Shown: positions 56,134-64,000 of the stretch, in pieces
How positions within the stretch are numbered: the first letter of the stretch is position 1
Layout of the letters: the number at the start of each line of letters is the position of its first letter
Source of the DNA: Lachnospiraceae bacterium M18-1
GTDB lineage: Bacteria > Bacillota > Clostridia > Lachnospirales > Lachnospiraceae
Direction: 5' to 3'
Length of the DNA stretch: 64,000 nt
Assembly: GCA_000403295.2 (NCBI GenBank)
Contig: KE159612.1
Coordinates: forward strand, 1 to 64,000
The notes under the pieces: model-generated
Database searches by the model: none
What the model was told of the DNA's origin: nothing
Seen by the model: the letters and a program-made list of their open reading frames with translations, nothing else
Made by a program: the position numbers and the translations under genes

Positions 56134-57925
56134 CAATGTCATTAACTTAAAGGAAAATTACCATTAAATGCATAGGAGGTGCCAAAACAACAGTTAACTT
56201 AAGGGAAATCCGAGAAAAAATTAGGAGAAAATGCTGTCAGACAAGATGAAAAATGGAACATAGGGGATTTAAAAACAGATTCTTACGGATTGAATTTGAT
56301 GGGAAGGCATGACGATAAGACGAATGTGCCCATTTTTGAAAAAATGGTTGAATCCGCCTGGAGAAGTCGTATACTTAAGATGTTAGCTTTCCTTTTCGTT
56401 TAATTACGATAGCAAAAGCTGATTGGCAGTTTAAATCTTTGCTGGCGTGTGAAGGTTCTGCCCGGTCTGATCGGCTCAATATTTTGGGCGATCAGACCTT
56501 CCACATCCATGATCTTTTTCCTGTTATGGATCCGCAAAAAATTTCTGCAGATTTTAAACCCTTCTGAAAAATTCGCCTGATATCTATATTTGGTATTCCG
56601 GTTCTCAATCTCTACGTTCTGGATGATCTCAGAAGAAAAGTTATGGAGGATTGCCCTTGCCCAGACCTCCTGAACGATATAGTCATATTTTTTCGAATGG
56701 AATGCTTTGAGACAGAGGGGATATTTTAAATCCCGAAAGGAATTTTCCTCATTCCATCGAAGGTGGTAGAGATCTTTAAAATCTTCGATATCAAACTCAA
56801 GATCCGGAAGGTTTGTAATGATATTTTCAAAACATCCTTCTGAGATTTCAAACCGAACGACCCGGAGTGAGATCTCGTATTCGGTTTGCTTGTCCGTAAG
56901 GAAATCCATAGCGACATTTTTACAGACATGTCTGTAATCATCGGCTCTGTCAGGCTGCAGCCGTTTGCGTTTTGCCTGCAATCTGCTGAGAATACGATCA
57001 ACGCGGCAATCCAGTTCCCTGACATCGTCAAGTGGATAGCCAAGGATTCCCTTCGTTTTTTTGGGGTCACATCGGATGAGAAAGTATTGTCCGTTTTCGA
57101 TCACATGGGCATAGCTATTATAGGAGGCATAGCCCATGTCGGCAAAATAAACTGTTTTAGGGCCGGCCGAGCCTGCGGAATCGACCATATGGCAGAAAGC
57201 GGCAAATTCATTACGTTTTCGTCCAGGCTGTATGACAAGGTCAGTAAATCTTCGATCAAGAATCGAATAAAAAGCATTGATATGGATTTGGTTGAATCCC
57301 CTAGTGGATTTCCCGTTAGGTCCAAAAAAAGTATCCGGATCGTTCGGGTTTCTAAAAATATCACACCCGGAGCCATCACAGGCAATGAACTGGTATTTTC
57401 CGTTGTAAAGGTTCTTTTTGAGCTTTCTGTTAAAAGCAAAGAGGAGATTCCTGAGGGCATCCTGTCGGAGCTTGCTCCTCTGTTTGCAAAAAGCAGCTTT
57501 AGAGGGAGTAGAAATGTCACGATCAAAGTAATGGTAAAGTTCTTCTTTAATGCACTCAGCCTCCATGGTGAGAAAGAGAATGAGGAAATCCTGAAAGCCC
57601 AATTTTCTATTCCGAGTGAAATCCCTGCCCGGATGTTTGGCATAAAGATGAGGGTTGTCAGCGAGTTCATGGATGGAAGCGAATAAGATCGCTTTTACAG
57701 AAGATGAATATTTCATAATGTACCTCCTTAATCAGTTGAAAAGTGAACAATTCTTCCTGATTAATAGGCTTTTTTCTGATTTTATCAGAAAAAAGCCGCA
57801 CATTTTGAAAGGTTTGTCAATAGTTTTTTAGAAAAAGCTAAAAAAGATTATAAAGATTTGAGTTAGGGGTAAAAAAGAAGATTTCTGCGTATAGTACAGA
57901 AATCTTCCTTAAGTAAATGACATTG
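56134..57925. mobile_element. IS4-family insertion sequence (1792 bp)
   Basis: The ends CAATGTCATT (56134-56143) and AATGACATTG (57916-57925) are perfect inverted repeats, with pairing continuing imperfectly inward (AACTTAAAGGAAAAT against AATCTTCCTTAAGTA). GTTCACACC occurs directly outside both ends (56125-56133 and 57926-57934) as a 9 bp target duplication. One transposase gene lies inside on the minus strand. The element interrupts a copy of the palindromic repeat family. The 56150-56399 part holds no gene I can support. Confidence 0.88.
56400..57716 (-). CDS. IS4-family transposase
   Basis: A 438 aa DDE transposase. The first Asp is in ACDGSGCDIF (near residue 115) and the second in VYFADMGYASY (near 200). 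The catalytic Glu lies in YHLRWNEENSFRDLK, an exact Y-x2-R-x3-E-x6-K signature (near 320-334). The frame is full length without visible damage, and the element has intact ends, so it may be active. Confidence 0.92.
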   Translation of the reverse strand: MKYSSSVKAILFASIHELADNPHLYAKHPGRDFTRNRKLGFQDFLILFLTMEAECIKEELYHYFDRDISTPSKAAFCKQRSKLRQDALRNLLFAFNRKLKKNLYNGKYQFIACDGSGCDIFRNPNDPDTFFGPNGKSTRGFNQIHINAFYSILDRRFTDLVIQPGRKRNEFAAFCHMVDSAGSAGPKTVYFADMGYASYNSYAHVIENGQYFLIRCDPKKTKGILGYPLDDVRELDCRVDRILSRLQAKRKRLQPDRADDYRHVCKNVAMDFLTDKQTEYEISLRVVRFEISEGCFENIITNLPDLEFDIEDFKDLYHLRWNEENSFRDLKYPLCLKAFHSKKYDYIVQEVWARAILHNFSSEIIQNVEIENRNTKYRYQANFSEGFKICRNFLRIHNRKKIMDVEGLIAQNIEPIRPGRTFTRQQRFKLPISFCYRN

Positions 57926-58114
57926 GTTCACACCCTTTGGGTGCTCACAGCAATGAATCCGGCCTATTGAAAGTTGCCTTACGGCAAGAGTCCGGATTCC
58001 AGCCCCGGTACTGTACTGTCTGTGACCGTGCAGCGTAGTGCACGGTCCAGGAGTGAACAGTCACATATAATGGTTACAGTTCACACGGCGTCGTGTACCC
58101 TGTGAACAGTCACA
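57926..58114. repeat. Palindromic repeats, GTTACTGTTCACACC family (two units)
   Basis: 57926-58065 is the remainder of the repeat split by the IS: TTCACACCCTTTGGGTGCTCACAG, then nested arms (GAATCCGG / CCGGATTC) and GTGACCGTG...CACGGTC ending GAGTGAACAGTCAC. A second short unit (GGTTACAGTTCACAC ... GTGTACCCTGTGAACAGTCAC) is at 58072-58114. The Nudix gene begins just after. Confidence 0.65.
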
Positions 58115-58139
58115 ATAGGAATGAAAAGGTGTGTAGATT

Positions 58140-58796
58140 ATGAATAAAAAAGATCAGATGAATCAGGAAGATGCAGTATTCGTTGAAAAAACATCAGACA
58201 TGGCAGAACAGGAACACATGGAAAATCTGGCGTGGGAGGAAATCAGCACGGAACATATCGTGCAGGATGAATGGATCGACTTTAGAAAATCCGCCTACCG
58301 ATTCCCGGATGGAACCGTATTTGAGCCGTATTACAGCTACAGCCGCAGAGATTATGTGGTCATTGCGGCATCGGATGAGGAGGGAAGATATTTGTGCGTC
58401 CGGCAGTTCCGCCAGGGAATCGGGGAAGTGACGACGGAATTTCCGGCCGGGGGCATTGAACGGAAGGACGGCCGGGAGTATGGCTTCCGTCAGGGCTCTG
58501 ACCTGTCGGAGGACGCGCTGGCAGCAGCAAAAAGGGAACTGCTGGAAGAGACAGGTTACGCATCGGACAACTGGAAGCACCTGCTCACCATACCCTCAAA
58601 TGCCACGCTTGCAGATAATTACGCATATATCTTTATGGCGGAAAACTGCCGGAAATATGGAGAACAGAAGTTGGATGAGACGGAATTTCTAAATGTCAGA
58701 AAATATACCCCGGATGAGATCGAGGGACTGATCAGCCGGGGCGATTTCCAGCAGGCGGTTCATGTCATGGCGTGGCTTTTGGCCCGCAGGAAATAA
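58140..58796 (+). CDS. Nudix hydrolase (ADP-ribose pyrophosphatase type)
   Basis: A 218 aa protein. The Nudix box reads G-x..., with AAKRELLEETGYAS (REx2EExGY) near residues 124-137 and GGIERKDG ahead of it. The distance between the conserved Gly and the box is longer than usual because of an insert (REYGFRQGSDLSED). The N-terminal part (YVVIAASDEEGRYLCVRQFR) is typical of ADP-ribose pyrophosphatases. The likely substrate is ADP-ribose or a related nucleotide sugar. Confidence 0.8.
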   Translation: MNKKDQMNQEDAVFVEKTSDMAEQEHMENLAWEEISTEHIVQDEWIDFRKSAYRFPDGTVFEPYYSYSRRDYVVIAASDEEGRYLCVRQFRQGIGEVTTEFPAGGIERKDGREYGFRQGSDLSEDALAAAKRELLEETGYASDNWKHLLTIPSNATLADNYAYIFMAENCRKYGEQKLDETEFLNVRKYTPDEIEGLISRGDFQQAVHVMAWLLARRK

Positions 58797-58897
58797 GAAA
58801 ATTTTCTTAACAGAAGCCCGCTCCTGGACGATACTTAATATAAGTAGTGTTAAAATAGTACCCATAGCAGGAAACAGAACCGGAAAGGGGCAAAAAT

Positions 58898-59674
58898 ATG
58901 TATTTGAATATACAGTCAGGCGGGATCAAAAAAGGCAGCACCTGGAATAAGGTGCAGATGGCGGCGCATTCCATGAACCGGAAAGCTATGCGGGATACAC
59001 AGTCCGTAAAAGGGAAGGACGGAAAGGACCGCAGGAACGACAAGGTACAGATCACTCAGGAAAACCGGATGCAGGGCCGCTTGGATTTTCTGATGGAGCG
59101 CAAGCAGGAACTGATCGAAAGGAAGAATGAGCTGATGGCAAGCAACAGTGACTGGGATTCGATCAAGGCTATGGTCGCTCTTTATGAGGAACAGATCAGC
59201 AATGTGGAAACGGAGATCTCTCAGACACTGAAGGAGATGGTGGAAGAGCAGCTGGAGAAGGCAGAGGAAGAGAAGAAGGACGGGAAGGATCCGGAGACCA
59301 AGGAGGAACAGCAGATCCGGTATCTGAACAATATCAGCAATGCTTCTATGGATTATGAACAGGTCAGCCAGGTCCACAAGGCCCATGACCAGAAGGAAAG
59401 GGACGCAAGCGTGATCTCCATGGAGGTGAAGCTGGATGATAGCAGAGGCGGAGCCAGCAAGGGCAAGAGAGAACATCTCGGCGAAGTATTGAGCGAGGCC
59501 GACCAGCTTTACAAAAAAGCCATGAAAGGATATGTGCATCTGAACAAGTCTCTGGCTGAAGAGGAAGAAGAGAATATGGAAGAGCAGGAAAAGCTGAAAT
59601 CCGAGGAAGAACAGGAGAATGGTACTGTCTCCGGACCGGCAGGTGAGAATGAAGATCTGGAGGACGGAGAGTAA
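58898..59674 (+). CDS. Charged coiled-coil protein of unknown function
   Basis: A 258 aa, very charged protein with long predicted coiled coils (about 60-130 and 205-245, with runs of Glu and Lys such as LEKAEEEKKDGKD). No signal peptide or membrane segment is seen. The N-terminus (MYLNIQSGGIKKGSTWNKVQ) includes a stretch repeated in similar Lachnospiraceae proteins as far as I recall, but no function is known. GGAAAGG precedes the ATG; a terminator lies about 115 bp downstream. Confidence 0.65.
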   Translation: MYLNIQSGGIKKGSTWNKVQMAAHSMNRKAMRDTQSVKGKDGKDRRNDKVQITQENRMQGRLDFLMERKQELIERKNELMASNSDWDSIKAMVALYEEQISNVETEISQTLKEMVEEQLEKAEEEKKDGKDPETKEEQQIRYLNNISNASMDYEQVSQVHKAHDQKERDASVISMEVKLDDSRGGASKGKREHLGEVLSEADQLYKKAMKGYVHLNKSLAEEEEENMEEQEKLKSEEEQENGTVSGPAGENEDLEDGE

Positions 59675-59788
59675 GAGCTGCGGGGTACGCTTTTAACAGG
59701 TGTAACATCTATATTTTTCAGACAGTCAGTATGGTGACCGGCTTAAGGCGACATGAAAGGAAGAAGGAACAGCAGGGTTTGGTTTATG

Positions 59789-59826
59789 CGGCGCAGCTCG
59801 TTATAAGGGCTGCGCTGCCTTTTTCT
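59789..59826 (+). terminator. Terminator after the coiled-coil gene
   Basis: GGCGCAGC pairs with GCTGCGC(T)GCC across a short loop, then TTTTTC follows. Confidence 0.8.
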
Positions 59827-59989
59827 GATATTCTTGCCCTTTCCTTCCTGAATAAGACAACTTTGAAGCAGCAAAGAAACTTACAGGAAACCTTACTTAT
59901 ACACCTGCGGCAGAAAATGCGACCGATTACACATACAATCTGTTCACCGCCGAGTATCATAAGAAGGTTATTCAATCTATAACAGAATT
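59827..59989. other. Remnant of an unknown gene
   Basis: A plus-strand frame reads NFEAAKKLTGNLTYTPAAEN then YNLFTAEYHKKVIQSITEFY to a stop near 59998, without a start. It resembles a protein tail but I do not recognise it. Confidence 0.3.
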
Positions 59990-60418
59990 TTATGTTTGAG
60001 GAGTTTCAAACTGCATCATACAGTACCTTTCAGCCAACTGTATAAATTCATCTGCCACAGTAATCTGCCTCTCGGATTCTTCACGGCTGGCAATATAGAA
60101 ATCATCATAATCACTGGCATGGCGGATTTCTTCAGCTTCGCCGATTTTCCTCCCCATTTCTCTGGGAAAAATCTCAGTTTTAACATAGTCCTTGTTAAAA
60201 TTTCCGATTGCATCTTTATGGCGTTTATAAGCCTTTCCATTCAACGCATGAATAGCATTGATGGCGTGAAAAATGGCATAGTAAGCTCGATTATTCGCTC
60301 CCTTATATTCCTCCGCCGACAAAAGTATACCTGCAGATTTTAAGTCAGCTTTGGCAGTCTGAAGCCGATAGAGCACAAGGTTTTTTCTTGTTCCAATATC
60401 CTCTTTATGCTGCTCCAT
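59990..60418 (-). CDS. HEPN-domain protein (putative toxin of a HEPN/MNT pair)
   Basis: A 142 aa all-helical protein. RAYYAIFHA (near residues 44-52) carries the R-x(4-6)-H motif of HEPN ribonucleases. The ATG at 60416-60418 overlaps the end of the nucleotidyltransferase gene by 14 bases, so the two are translated together. In known pairs the HEPN protein is an RNase toxin that the MNT partner inactivates, in MntA by adding AMP. The exact action here is inferred. Confidence 0.8.
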   Translation of the reverse strand: MEQHKEDIGTRKNLVLYRLQTAKADLKSAGILLSAEEYKGANNRAYYAIFHAINAIHALNGKAYKRHKDAIGNFNKDYVKTEIFPREMGRKIGEAEEIRHASDYDDFYIASREESERQITVADEFIQLAERYCMMQFETPQT

Positions 60419-60746
60419 ACAAAACCACTCCTTCTTTATTAATATTTGCATAAAGCGGATAATTAACTACCCATTTTCTAAAATGCTCTTCACTCTTGAC
60501 AATAGGCTTTATATCAAGATCATTGTCAAGATTAAAATCATAGGTCATATAAGAAAGTTGCTGGCTGTATGCCTTTAAGTCCATATCAGACATATCAAGC
60601 AATATCATAATATCTACATCTGAATCAGGCCTGAAATCTCCTCTGGCATAAGAACCAAATAAAATCACTTTACGCAAATGCGTACCGTATATCTTTTTGA
60701 TTTCTGTAATGTACTGTTCTATCAAGCTTTGCATTGTCTGTAGCAT
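60405..60746 (-). CDS. MNT-type nucleotidyltransferase (putative antitoxin)
   Basis: A 113 aa minimal nucleotidyltransferase. The motif GSYARGDFRPDSDVDIMI (GSxxxG...DxD, near residues 33-50) holds the metal-binding aspartates, and a third acidic residue is in DNDLDIKPI. AGGAGG is 7 nt before the ATG at 60744-60746; an ATG two codons earlier overlaps the ribosome site. It is followed by and overlaps the HEPN gene. Confidence 0.85.
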   Translation of the reverse strand: MLQTMQSLIEQYITEIKKIYGTHLRKVILFGSYARGDFRPDSDVDIMILLDMSDMDLKAYSQQLSYMTYDFNLDNDLDIKPIVKSEEHFRKWVVNYPLYANINKEGVVLYGAA

Positions 60747-60842
60747 GGCCATACCTCCTAGCAATCACTTACTTACATTATACTCTCTAATCTGCCTTTA
60801 CACAACCGGATTTTTCGGTATCCGCTTTAGCACATGGCGATA

Positions 60843-60880
60843 TGGTTACTGTTCACACCCTTTGGGTACTCCAGTAACAG
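60843..60880. repeat. Palindromic repeat, GTTACTGTTCACACC family (short copy)
   Basis: GGTTACTGTTCACACCC, TTT, GGGTACTCCAGTAAC: a short version without the long internal part, about 100 bp upstream of the HEPN/MNT operon start and before the DUF4317 gene. Confidence 0.65.
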
Positions 60881-61005
60881 AGTGGATTTTATTGGATATA
60901 ATGCAGGAAAAATATGGATGTCAGATGAAAGAAAGTATGCTATACTGAAGAAAATGGCCGTCCAGAAAATTTGAGAGGAAGGCAATGAAGGGGAGGCACA
61001 GGGAT

Positions 61006-61632
61006 ATGATCAACAGGGAGGATATGCTGGAGCTGACGCGGCGGATGACGCCTGCGCGGACATCCATCACAAGGATCGCGGGCTGCTACGTGGACCGGGA
61101 CGGGGATTTTGACGGCAGCTTCAACACGAATTTTCTGAAACTTTCCGGAGCGGATAAAGCAAAAAATCTGAAGCTTGCAAAGGCAGTCCCCTTTTCCGAT
61201 ACCAATGAAAAGCTGAAAAAATACGAGTTTTCTTCAAATGCGCAGAAACCGGGAAGCATGTGGCAGCTGCTGATGGCACTCAAGGAATGCGGCTTAAAAA
61301 ATGATGCTCTTCTGGATACATTTTATGATGTTGTCATGGAACGCTACCATGCGGATTCGGAGTATGCGGTCCTGGTATTCCATGACCGCTATGATATTCC
61401 GGCAAAGGCGTCGGATAAGGAAAGGCTGTGGGAGTCGGAGGAGGTTTTCGAATATCTGATCTGTGTGGTCTGCCCGCTTGCGGGTGAATACGAGCCGGGG
61501 GAACCAGAATGCGGATTTTTATTTCCGGCATTTACGGAACGAAGCGGAGACCTGAACCATGTGAACGTTTTCCAGAAGAATCCAGACAGGCCGCATATGG
61601 AAATGGTAAGGGAGATTCTTGGGGCGGAGTGA
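61006..61632 (+). CDS. DUF4317 family protein, probably shortened
   Basis: A 208 aa protein starting MINREDMLELTRRMTPARTS, the hallmark start of DUF4317, with SFNTNFLKLSGADK and MWQLLMALKECGLKND further on. As I recall, family members are close to 400 residues, so this one seems to have lost its C-terminal half, ending VREILGAE. The ATG at 61006 follows GGGAGG; an upstream in-frame ATG at 60985 is possible. Function unknown. Confidence 0.65.
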   Translation: MINREDMLELTRRMTPARTSITRIAGCYVDRDGDFDGSFNTNFLKLSGADKAKNLKLAKAVPFSDTNEKLKKYEFSSNAQKPGSMWQLLMALKECGLKNDALLDTFYDVVMERYHADSEYAVLVFHDRYDIPAKASDKERLWESEEVFEYLICVVCPLAGEYEPGEPECGFLFPAFTERSGDLNHVNVFQKNPDRPHMEMVREILGAE

Positions 61633-61671
61633 AAAAAGACACGATAAAAGGAAATTTAAAGGAGGAACAAG

Positions 61672-62274
61672 ATGGATCTGACAAAATTTACATGGACAAG
61701 AGAACCGGAAAAATACGAAATAAACCAGGATACAATTGAGATCATCACAAAACCGCATACGGATCTGTGGCAGAGGACCTATTATCATTTTCAGAATGAT
61801 AACGCTCCGGTCCTGCAGATGGAAACGGAGGACGAATATTTCAGCTTTACTGTGAAAACGGAATTTGGTGACAGCCATCACAGATTCGACCAGTGCGGCA
61901 TCGTGATGTACCTGGACAGCGAGAACTGGCTGAAGGGCTCGATTGAATATGAAAATGAAGAATACCAGCATTTGGGGAGCGTAGTGACCAATAACGGATA
62001 CTCGGACTGGGCCACAACAGCGATCGGCGCTTCTGTAAAAACCATGTGGTATCGCTTCAGCAGGCGGGAGGATGATTACTGTATCGAATGTTCAGCGGAC
62101 GGGACCGCATTCAGCCAGATGCGGGTCTGCCATATGCACAAAGGAAAGGGGAAGATCCGGTTCGGCATCTATGCGTGTTCGCCGGAGGACTCTTCCTTTA
62201 GAGCGGTATTTTCCAATATGCAGCTCACGGAATGCCGGTGGAAGGCGCATGACGGGCAGCAGCCGGATGAGTGA
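61672..62274 (+). CDS. DUF1349 family protein
   Basis: A 200 aa protein with the concanavalin-like fold signature of DUF1349: DLWQRTYYHF near the start, then DQCGIVMYLDSENWLKGSIE and GKIRFGIYACSPEDSSFRAV near the end. AAAGGAGG lies 9 nt before the ATG. Members may bind carbohydrates, but this is not shown. Confidence 0.78.
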   Translation: MDLTKFTWTREPEKYEINQDTIEIITKPHTDLWQRTYYHFQNDNAPVLQMETEDEYFSFTVKTEFGDSHHRFDQCGIVMYLDSENWLKGSIEYENEEYQHLGSVVTNNGYSDWATTAIGASVKTMWYRFSRREDDYCIECSADGTAFSQMRVCHMHKGKGKIRFGIYACSPEDSSFRAVFSNMQLTECRWKAHDGQQPDE

Positions 62275-62381
62275 GCAGGCAGGATCGTACTGCGCGCATA
62301 AGAAAAACAGCGGATGCCGCAGCTGTACTTCTGCGTGAATGTGTGTTAGGATACACTCTCGCGCCGAAGCACAGCTGTCCG

Positions 62382-63314
62382 TCACTGCCTGTCGCCTTTG
62401 ACCGTCAGGATCGAGGCCGCGACGATCAGAAAACATCCGGTTATGGTACGGATATTTAGAGCTTCAGAAAAAATGACCGTTCCGGCAATCACGCTGACTA
62501 CAGGTTCCAGCATGTTCAGCATGGAAGAGGTAGACGCGCCCAGGGTACGGATCCCGTAGGTAAGCATTTTCAATGCAAATACGGTGCAGACCAGGGAAAT
62601 GACCAGCAGGCATCCCATCGCCGTTATGGAAGGAGGAAGCTGCAAGGTCCCTGCCAGAACACTTTTTCCTCCAAAAATAACAGAAGAAAATAAGCATACA
62701 AAGAAAATGACCTCCATAGAGGGCATCGCCGAAAAACTGCTTTTGCGTCCCGCAATGATAAAGGCAGCATAAGTGACGGCGGACAAAAGCGCAAAGGCGG
62801 CTCCTTTGGGTGAGAGTCCCTGAGAAAAATCTGCTAATAAAAAAATTCCGGCAATCGCGATCAGGATGACCGCTGCTTTAAACAGCGTCATTTTTTCTTT
62901 ATAAAAAAGTGCCATCACAAACAGAATGACCAATGGGTACGCAAAATGGAACATCGTTGCGAGTCCCACAGGGATATACTGATAGGATACGGTCAGCAGG
63001 TTTATAGTCAATCCAAATCCCAGGATCCCAAATACCAGCAGATGGAAGAATTGCTTTCTGCTGACGGACATCTTACAAGCTGCCCTCCACAAAAAAACAG
63101 CAGAAAACAGCGTGGAAAGTATAAAACGATAAAATACAACACTGTCCGCTTTCATTCCTTCATTCAAAGCAGTTTTCGTAAAAATGGGCATAATTCCATA
63201 AGCAACAGAAGCTGCTATGACAGCGATCACCCCTTTGAAAAATTTTGACGGATCAGATACTGCAGAATGTTTGACTGCATGAACATCGTCTTTATCTGTC
63301 ATACTATCGTACAT
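62382..63314 (-). CDS. EamA-family (DMT) transporter
   Basis: A 310 aa membrane protein with ten predicted transmembrane helices in two EamA repeats (about 30-165 and 175-300). Typical pieces are VAYGIMPIFTKTALNEG in repeat 1 and LGASTSSMLNMLEPVVSVIA in repeat 2. Substrates of this drug/metabolite group are varied and cannot be predicted. It is divergent from the response regulator gene 100 bp away. Confidence 0.85.
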   Translation of the reverse strand: MYDSMTDKDDVHAVKHSAVSDPSKFFKGVIAVIAASVAYGIMPIFTKTALNEGMKADSVVFYRFILSTLFSAVFLWRAACKMSVSRKQFFHLLVFGILGFGLTINLLTVSYQYIPVGLATMFHFAYPLVILFVMALFYKEKMTLFKAAVILIAIAGIFLLADFSQGLSPKGAAFALLSAVTYAAFIIAGRKSSFSAMPSMEVIFFVCLFSSVIFGGKSVLAGTLQLPPSITAMGCLLVISLVCTVFALKMLTYGIRTLGASTSSMLNMLEPVVSVIAGTVIFSEALNIRTITGCFLIVAASILTVKGDRQ

Positions 63315-63414
63315 GAAAAAAACTCCTTTACTAAATGTATAACCGTAGTATAAGATATAAACCCGCTGGTTTCAATATTGAAATCAATAAAATCAATTTG
63401 CGGAGAGAGCGAAG

Positions 63415-64000
63415 ATGAGTGTGAAAAAAATATTAGTCGTGGAAGATGACCTGGCCTTGAGCGCAGGTCTGTGTTTTGAACTGGATACAAATGGTCATCT
63501 GACCGTAGCGGCTTATGGCTGCCAGAAGGCGCGGTATTTTTTAGAAAACGAACATTTTGACCTTGTGATCCTGGATGTGAACCTTCCGGATGGAAATGGA
63601 TTTGACCTCTGCGGCGAGATTAAGGCGGCGAGGCCGGAACTGCCGGTCATCTTCCTGACAGCGAATGACCTGGAGGAGGATGTGCTGAACGGATTTGACC
63701 TTGGAGCGGACGATTACATCACCAAGCCGTTCCATACCCAGATTTTGATGCGGCGGGTGGAGGTCGCGCTGCGCCGGGGAAATTCCGGCGCAAAGGCTGT
63801 GGAGGAGGGCTATGACGACGGTTTCCTGCGGCTGGATTTCCAGGCGCTGACGGCTGTACGAAACGGGGAAAAACTGAATATCACCCCCAATGAATACAAG
63901 CTGCTGCGGCTTTTGACAGCCAATGCGGGAAATATCGTAACACGGCAGATCCTGCTGGAAAAGCTTTGGGACTGCGATGAAAATTTTATCGACGACCATA
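63415..64000 (+). CDS. OmpR-type response regulator (cut by window edge)
   Basis: The first 195 codons of a two-component regulator. The receiver domain has the acidic pair in VVEDD, the phosphorylated Asp in VILDVNLPDG (about 52), the Thr in FLTAND and the Lys in DDYITKPF. The winged-helix DNA-binding domain begins near residue 125 and has TPNEYKLLRLL and ILLEKLWD. The GAGAGAGCGAAG ahead of ATG 63415 is a weak ribosome site. A histidine kinase is expected to follow outside the window. Confidence 0.93.
   Translation, partial: MSVKKILVVEDDLALSAGLCFELDTNGHLTVAAYGCQKARYFLENEHFDLVILDVNLPDGNGFDLCGEIKAARPELPVIFLTANDLEEDVLNGFDLGADDYITKPFHTQILMRRVEVALRRGNSGAKAVEEGYDDGFLRLDFQALTAVRNGEKLNITPNEYKLLRLLTANAGNIVTRQILLEKLWDCDENFIDDH

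Noticed and set aside
56886..57686. 266-codon plus-strand frame opposite the IS4 transposase
   Set aside because: Antisense shadow of a transposase with clear catalytic motifs on the other strand.
60886..60925. Fourth copy of the hairpin miniature element
   Set aside because: Only about 13 bases (TTGGATATAATGC) match the element end and no second arm is present; chance or a tiny remnant.

Overview
The window is a chromosomal segment around the replication origin of a low-GC Firmicute, most likely a gut Lachnospiraceae. The evidence is the 16S fragment at the left edge, the order gyrA-gyrB-recF-S4-dnaN-dnaA / rpmH-rnpA-yidD-yidC-jag-mnmE-mnmG-rsmG-parA-parB, and the presence of DUF4446, DUF3881 and DUF4317 families, which I associate with this group. 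Genes left of about 11.8 kb run on the minus strand and those right of about 12.2 kb on the plus strand, so replication and transcription both diverge from the DnaA-box cluster at 11.90-12.04 kb.

Region 1 (1-27.5 kb) is core: a 16S gene with three tandem promoters, tRNA-Ser(GCU), plsC, gyrase, recF, dnaN, dnaA, a two-part oriC, the ribosome/RNase P/membrane-insertase operon, the tRNA-modification genes mnmE and mnmG, rsmG, then a 2.9 kb very AT-rich gene desert. The desert holds two perfect parS sites, a 40 bp perfect palindrome, tandem repeats and two copies of a hairpin-forming miniature element. After it come parA, parB, a DUF4446 gene, serS and a DUF3881 gene.

Region 2 (27.8-33.3 kb) is a decayed integrative island at tRNA-Arg(CCU). 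It has an att-like partial copy of the tRNA, TGCTAAT repeats that look like integrase arm sites, a broken integrase, a small excisionase-like gene and remnants of conjugative-element genes. It also carries an intact ORF6N-domain gene embedded in a family of about 30 bp palindromes, one of which lies inside the coding sequence. A second, truncated copy and a third N-terminal fragment lie at 47.9-49.2 kb, and their break points fall at the palindromes. This gene/palindrome family is the best candidate here for an undescribed system.

Region 3 (33.4-44.9 kb) is an alpha-glucan uptake and hydrolysis operon: a LacI-type regulator, a promoter bracketed by two identical operators, a maltose-type binding protein, permeases MalF and MalG, and three GH13 alpha-glucosidases. 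malF is split by an IS91-like element, so this transporter is probably inactive in this strain. No ATPase gene is present here, and a shared MsmK-type ATPase elsewhere would be expected.

Region 4 (44.9-64 kb) is mosaic accessory DNA: a frameshifted serine recombinase, a phosphoesterase, an SRAP protein, toxin-antitoxin-like remnants, two candidate small RNAs, an ATPase gene broken by the miniature element, two exported proteins, a run of truncated metabolic genes, CrcB, a cyclophilin lipoprotein, an IS4-family element with a 9 bp target duplication, a Nudix hydrolase, a HEPN/MNT pair, DUF families, an EamA transporter and the start of a response regulator. A second palindromic repeat family (GTTACTGTTCACACC type) is scattered through it, with one copy near recF.
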